Shown: positions 60,701 through 64,000 of the stretch, piece by piece
Layout: each line of letters starts with the position of its first letter
Position numbering within the stretch: the stretch's first letter is position 1
Assembly: GCA_016192525.1 (NCBI GenBank)
Contig: JACPTZ010000017.1
Coordinates: forward strand, 20,139 to 84,138
From: Planctomycetota bacterium
GTDB taxonomy: Bacteria > Planctomycetota > MHYJ01 > JACPTZ01
DNA length: 64,000 nucleotides
Direction of reading: 5' to 3'
Notes under the pieces: model-generated
Told to the model about the DNA's origin: nothing
Databases searched by the model: none
The model's input: only the letters and a program-made list of their open reading frames with translations
Translations under genes and position numbers: made by a program

Positions 60701-63700
60701 CGCGGACAAGCCCGGGGCGCACGTCCTCGTCGCCATCGAGGCGCTCGATGTGGCGGGGCCGCCACAGGTCCTCCATCTGACGCAGAAGGTGACGACGCTC
60801 GACATCCCCATCCAGACCACGCACTGTCCGAACTTTTTCGTCCACGTCCTGACGGTTCGCGACGGGGAGGTCTACCAGGACCAGGTCGAGCTCTTCGCCC
60901 CGCCGAACCACAAGTTTCTCGACGTGACGGTGGCTTCCGACCAGAAGGAGTATCTCCCGGCGAAGGAGGCGAAGGTGGAGGTGACGGTGAAGGGGCCGGA
61001 CGGAAAGCCGGTCCCGGGCGGGGACGTCTCGCTCGGGGTGATCGACACGGCGGTGCTCTACATCCAGCCCGAGAACACCCCTGATGTGCGGTCGTTCTAT
61101 TATGGAGGAAGGCGTTCGGACCGGATCGGGATCGGTTCCTCCCAGGGGATCGCCTTCGGTGGCCGGTTCGAGGACCTGAACAAGTACGAGGAGTACAAGC
61201 TGCACGGAACGCCCTCCGGGTGGACGGGCGGGGGCGGCCGGATGAGGGGGGGACGGCGGCTGGAACAGGCCAGGGGGGGGCTGCAAGGCGGGGAATGGGC
61301 GGAGTCGGACAACAACGAAGGCGGTCCCGCCGGCTCCGATCTGGCCGTGGGCGCCACGGCGGCCCCGCCGGGATCGCCGGCGGCCGAGGAGCCCGGGGAT
61401 GGATATGCCGGCTTCACGGGAGGCGGCGGGGGCGGGGCCTACGGTGGACGGTTGGCAAAGGGAAAGGAAAGCCTCGACAAGGACGAACTCAAGGCGCTGA
61501 AGGATGGCGCCCCGGCCAAGGGTCGATCGAAGGGCGACGGCGGGGGCGGCGACGGGCCGATGGCCCCGGCGACGGTCCGCAAGAACTTCGCGGATACCGC
61601 CTGCTGGGCGCATTCGCTCCTCACCGACGCCTCCGGCAGGGCCTCGACCGCCTTCCCGACGCCCGACTCGCTCACCACCTGGCGGGCGCTGGCCATCGTG
61701 GCCACGGACGGGACCGAGGTGGGCCTCGCCCGCTGCACGTTTGTGACGACCAAGAAGCTCCTGTTGCGTCTCCAGGCCCCGCGGTTCTTCACGGAGCGGG
61801 ACGAGGTTTCGCTCTCGGCGATCGTGCACAACTATCTGGCGTCGGACACGCCGGTGCAGGTCACGATGCAGTCGATCGGCGAATCGCTGGAGATCCCCGG
61901 CGCCCTCTCGCGCGAAGCCGGCGTGTACGTCACCTCTCCGACTTCGGTGACGGTGGCCCGCGACGGCGAGGCGCGCGTCGACTGGGTGGTGAAGGTCAGG
62001 CAGCCCGGCTGGGCGAAAATCACGATGACGGCCCAGTCGCCGGCGGAGTCGGACGCGGTCTACATGGAGTTCCCGGTCTACGTCCACGGGATCGAGAAGT
62101 TCGTGGCGTGGAACGGATCGATCCGGAACGAGCCTTCGAGCGGCCCTGCGGCGAACACCGCCGAGGTGAAGTTCGACGTGCCGAAGGACCGCCGCGTCTC
62201 CTCCACCGAGCTCGAGATCGTGCTCTCCCCCTCGATCGCCACGAGCATGATCGAGGCCCTGCCGTACCTCATCGACTACCCCTACGGCTGCGTGGAGCAG
62301 ACCATGAGCCGGTTCCAGCCGGCGGTGGCGGTGCGCAAGACCCTTCGCGACCTGGGGCTCTCGCTCGAGGAGATCGGAAAGCGCCGGGAGGAACTCGCCA
62401 CGGGGTACGGCGTGGAGTACGAGGGGCGAATGAGGAACCCGGTCTTCAGCACGCGGATGCTGGACCACGCGATCGCCGCGAGCGTGGCGCGTCTCTCCGC
62501 CTTCCAGCACGGCGATGGCGGCTGGGGGTGGTGGCGCGAGGGGAACAGCGATCCGTACATGACCGCCTACGTGGCGAACGGCCTCATCGAGGCCCGGGAG
62601 GCCGGGGTGTCTCTCGACGCCGGAATGATCCGCCGGGCCTTTGAGTACCTCAAGCGGACCGTGGACGATGAGACCGACCCGCACCGGCTCGCCTACGAGT
62701 ACGCCGTCCTCGCCCACGGACTCGGCGAAGGGAAGGACAGCCCGATCCAGTCGAGCGAGGTGAACCTGAAGCGCCTCCTCGAACTCTACAACGGCCGGGA
62801 CGACCTGACCGACTACGCGAAGGCGCTCGTCGCGCTCACCTACTCCAAACTGGGCGACGTGGCGAAGGCGCAGACGATCTGCCGCAACCTCGAGGACTTC
62901 GTGAAGGTGGACGCGGCGGCGGGGACCGCCCACTGGGGTCGCGAAGGCGGCGGCTGGTGGTACTGGTACAACGACGACATCGAGACGAACGCCACGATCC
63001 TCCGGGCGTATCTCGAGGTCCAGCCGGCGAACCCGCACGTGGCGCCGCTGGCGCGGTGGCTGCTCAACAACCGCCGGGGGCTCCGGTGGAAGTCGACGAA
63101 GGACACCGCCTTCGCGGTGAACGCCCTCTGCGAGTACGTGAAGGCGACCGGCGAGATCAATCCAGACATGACGCTCACGGTGTTGCTCGACGGGAAGGAA
63201 CTGAGAAAGGTGCGGGTGACGAAGGAGAACCTCTTCGCCTTCGACAACCGGGTGATTCTGCGGAGCGACGCGGTGGGGGACGGCCCGCACACGCTCACCT
63301 TCCGCAAGGAAGGGGAGGGGACGCTGTACTACGGGGCGTATCTCAAGTACTTCACGCTGGAGGAGGACATCACGGCGGGCGGGAGCGAGATCTCGCTTCA
63401 GCGGACCTACACGCGGCTCATCCCGAAGAAGGTGAAGAAGATCGTCGATGAGAAGGAGGTGGAGGCGCTCGATTACGACCGTATCCCGCTCCAGCCGGGC
63501 GAGGTTCTGACGAGCGGCCAGGAGCTGGAGGTGCAGATCAGGGTGAAGTGCAACGAGCCGTATGAATACCTCGTGTTCGAGGACCCGAAGCCGGCGGGGT
63601 GCGAGCCGGTGGAGCTGGTGAGCGGGAGCCGGTGGGGGTCGCTCGTGCAGAACATGGAGCTGCGGGACGAGAAGGTGGTCTTCTTCGTGGGGCTTCTGCC

Positions 63701-63848
63701 GAAGGGGGAGCACACGATCGCGTACAAGTGCCGGGCGGAGATCCCGGGCGAGTTCCACGCGATGCCGACGCAGGGTTCGGCGATGTACGCCCCGCGCGTC
63801 CGCGGGACGAGCGACGAGACGAGGATCCGGATCCAGGACAGGAAGTGA
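57786..63848 (+). CDS. Bacterial alpha-2-macroglobulin with N-terminal TPR
   Basis: A 2020-residue exported protein (signal peptide MPSLRPLIAALVVVAAVCAF). TPR-like residues 30-100 precede the macroglobulin beta domains from about 360 (KVEFTAYVVDLVAAL; RPVYRPGQKVQFKAHVR, the MG2-type motif). A Gly-rich region at about 1145-1250 is likely the bait-type linker, followed by KNFADTACWAHSLLTD. The thioester motif is YPYGCVEQTMSRF with Cys 1502 and Gln 1505, then the alpha/alpha toroid to about 1890 and a final beta domain. The family traps attacking proteases in the periplasm. No penicillin-binding partner is adjacent. Residues near 211-225 overlap a REP-type sequence. Confidence 0.93.
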   Translation: MPSLRPLIAALVVVAAVCAFALETDAPSAFEQGNRWFSDKSYKRAIESYREALKLDPSFAEKDQCGWQILQCLWRLKRYDECVAESQKFAGGVGAGTLWEARATRFLAGVYRDRPHYGYRNKDGDWSEDWQEGWQYVNTYREDRERAVRTYESAKKLYDVLAGAASAAPSSQEVQKQVREDLVSVHFGLASSLEALHGYPDFKTIAPFAGSTGSKLPDPPPVYDPAWEVRRKVLYLLDTVAPLDDSPAKELAARAGRERAFYLLRYESNLEPDPERQIPENDDPIRILRDTLAACPHAAICDELQFALALTLESEGSFVDALAEYAVVVDKYPRSKWASDARAHIQEIHRPRLNVQSPPIGLPDAQPKSVVASRNVGKVEFTAYVVDLVAALTSDSFAKRYENQLDGHTPLFDTEAERAALFGEKAATWTLDTKDDGTHQFHSDELLIPITKIGTYVVEAKGANLSVWTPVVISDLTVVKKLDQSGIVAYVVDSKTGAPRPDVNVMIRERNSWWDNGRHRWAGHVTQGKSDANGLFRADWWKQRNDNSSETQVLAWDGARVAISGERYWWRYGEGDGSASYRVFGYTDRPVYRPGQKVQFKAHVRLGKKGEFKNVPNERFEVLLKDPKGNEVLKKTFVTDARGALNGAYELPAEPPLGVYYLSYKPEFEDHPVESGSHWFRCEEYKKPEFLVEIAPDAEQSRLGEPVSAKVIARYVWGAPAPDCEVKYRVQRDAYWASYDFPDEYDWYYGRGYAHPKESRWDESMREELVAEGTAKTDAEGMARITFDTAKAKADFPDRDHEYQIHVDVVDQSRRTISAEGEVRVTRKQLFAYLRTPRRFYWPGDSVEVELRTETATGAATATKGKVTVSRMVFAGMEGNIEKWDEIHQQTDDLSTDAEGRAFYRAWKPDATGRFKIAYATQDAWGETVTGETLLWVVSKEFAGTEYHFRDVEVISDKRTYEQGETAHLMLSADKPGAHVLVAIEALDVAGPPQVLHLTQKVTTLDIPIQTTHCPNFFVHVLTVRDGEVYQDQVELFAPPNHKFLDVTVASDQKEYLPAKEAKVEVTVKGPDGKPVPGGDVSLGVIDTAVLYIQPENTPDVRSFYYGGRRSDRIGIGSSQGIAFGGRFEDLNKYEEYKLHGTPSGWTGGGGRMRGGRRLEQARGGLQGGEWAESDNNEGGPAGSDLAVGATAAPPGSPAAEEPGDGYAGFTGGGGGGAYGGRLAKGKESLDKDELKALKDGAPAKGRSKGDGGGGDGPMAPATVRKNFADTACWAHSLLTDASGRASTAFPTPDSLTTWRALAIVATDGTEVGLARCTFVTTKKLLLRLQAPRFFTERDEVSLSAIVHNYLASDTPVQVTMQSIGESLEIPGALSREAGVYVTSPTSVTVARDGEARVDWVVKVRQPGWAKITMTAQSPAESDAVYMEFPVYVHGIEKFVAWNGSIRNEPSSGPAANTAEVKFDVPKDRRVSSTELEIVLSPSIATSMIEALPYLIDYPYGCVEQTMSRFQPAVAVRKTLRDLGLSLEEIGKRREELATGYGVEYEGRMRNPVFSTRMLDHAIAASVARLSAFQHGDGGWGWWREGNSDPYMTAYVANGLIEAREAGVSLDAGMIRRAFEYLKRTVDDETDPHRLAYEYAVLAHGLGEGKDSPIQSSEVNLKRLLELYNGRDDLTDYAKALVALTYSKLGDVAKAQTICRNLEDFVKVDAAAGTAHWGREGGGWWYWYNDDIETNATILRAYLEVQPANPHVAPLARWLLNNRRGLRWKSTKDTAFAVNALCEYVKATGEINPDMTLTVLLDGKELRKVRVTKENLFAFDNRVILRSDAVGDGPHTLTFRKEGEGTLYYGAYLKYFTLEEDITAGGSEISLQRTYTRLIPKKVKKIVDEKEVEALDYDRIPLQPGEVLTSGQELEVQIRVKCNEPYEYLVFEDPKPAGCEPVELVSGSRWGSLVQNMELRDEKVVFFVGLLPKGEHTIAYKCRAEIPGEFHAMPTQGSAMYAPRVRGTSDETRIRIQDRK

Positions 63849-64000
63849 GCCCCGCGCGGGGAGGGGCCGTCAAGACGCCAAGGGCGCGCGACGAGGACTT
63901 GCCCTCGGTGCCGATCCATGGCGCCGGCATCGGCCCCTCCCGAATCTGCCTCTCGTCCTGAACCCCTTCTTCCCATTCCTGGGAATCTCTCTTCCCTGCT
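63849..64000. other. Intergenic sequence to window edge
   Basis: No gene, terminator or repeat was recognised in the last 152 nt. Confidence 0.4.

Noticed and set aside
57927..63758. 1943-codon minus-strand ORF
   Set aside because: Antisense shadow of the A2M gene; no domain, Arg/His/Leu/Val-rich composition typical of GC-rich antisense frames.
1..64000. CRISPR array, tRNA or rRNA genes
   Set aside because: No regularly spaced direct repeats of CRISPR size, and no tRNA cloverleaf or rRNA-like stretch was recognised by eye; a tRNAscan-SE run would settle tRNAs.

Overview
The window is high-GC bacterial chromosome of about two-thirds G+C with densely packed genes, most of them on the minus strand. 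Membrane-anchored Ser/Thr kinase, HEAT-repeat and lipoprotein families, a bacterial alpha-2-macroglobulin, a myo-inositol-phosphate synthase and a divergent flagellin together suggest an uncultured Planctomycetota or a close PVC-type lineage. That placement is inference: the window has no rRNA or other phylogenetic marker. I saw no tRNA, rRNA or CRISPR.

Layout. 1-7930: a tight minus-strand operon built around a MutL/GlmL-type actin-fold ATPase, a barrel-sandwich protein, a DUF6754-like protein and several multi-pass membrane proteins. It is interrupted by a REP-flanked RAYT transposase. 8103-13297: a prolyl oligopeptidase lipoprotein, two unrecognised membrane proteins and a RelE/Phd-type toxin-antitoxin pair. 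13424-24676: ClpB, a lipoprotein, prolyl-tRNA synthetase, a large Ser/Thr kinase and a YkgJ-type cysteine-cluster protein. 24792-29668: a minus-strand run of two small thioredoxin-like genes, a YyaL-type thioredoxin-domain protein, a YqaA/VTT membrane protein and a lipoprotein. 30055-31506: a lone flagellin, with a long non-coding stretch beside it holding an intrinsic terminator. 32434-40810: five paralogous one-TM, CxxC-knuckle, HEAT-like proteins, with a thioredoxin/helical-repeat gene among them. 40989-50811: a TlpA-like TPR protein, a zinc-ribbon protein, Ino1, a YdjY/membrane/toroid operon and UbiX. 51121-63848: a HEAT lipoprotein-like protein, a TPR-like membrane protein pair, a VapBC-like pair and a 2020-residue alpha-2-macroglobulin.

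Most striking result: three thioredoxin-fold genes (28930-29298, 29318-29668, 38320-39447) each have an in-frame TGA exactly at the first Cys of the CxxC motif (UPSC, UGAC, UPHC). In all three a hairpin starts exactly 17 nt after the TGA, the spacing expected of a bacterial SECIS. I read them as selenoproteins; the Sec machinery is not in this window.

Second theme: small palindromic repeats are abundant. Several lie in frame inside genes (prolyl oligopeptidase, two HEAT paralogs, probably the A2M gene), and several supply or directly abut stop codons. A separate class pairs an AATTCGCG motif with degenerate hexamer tracts (GTTTCY or CAACAG type) at gene boundaries.
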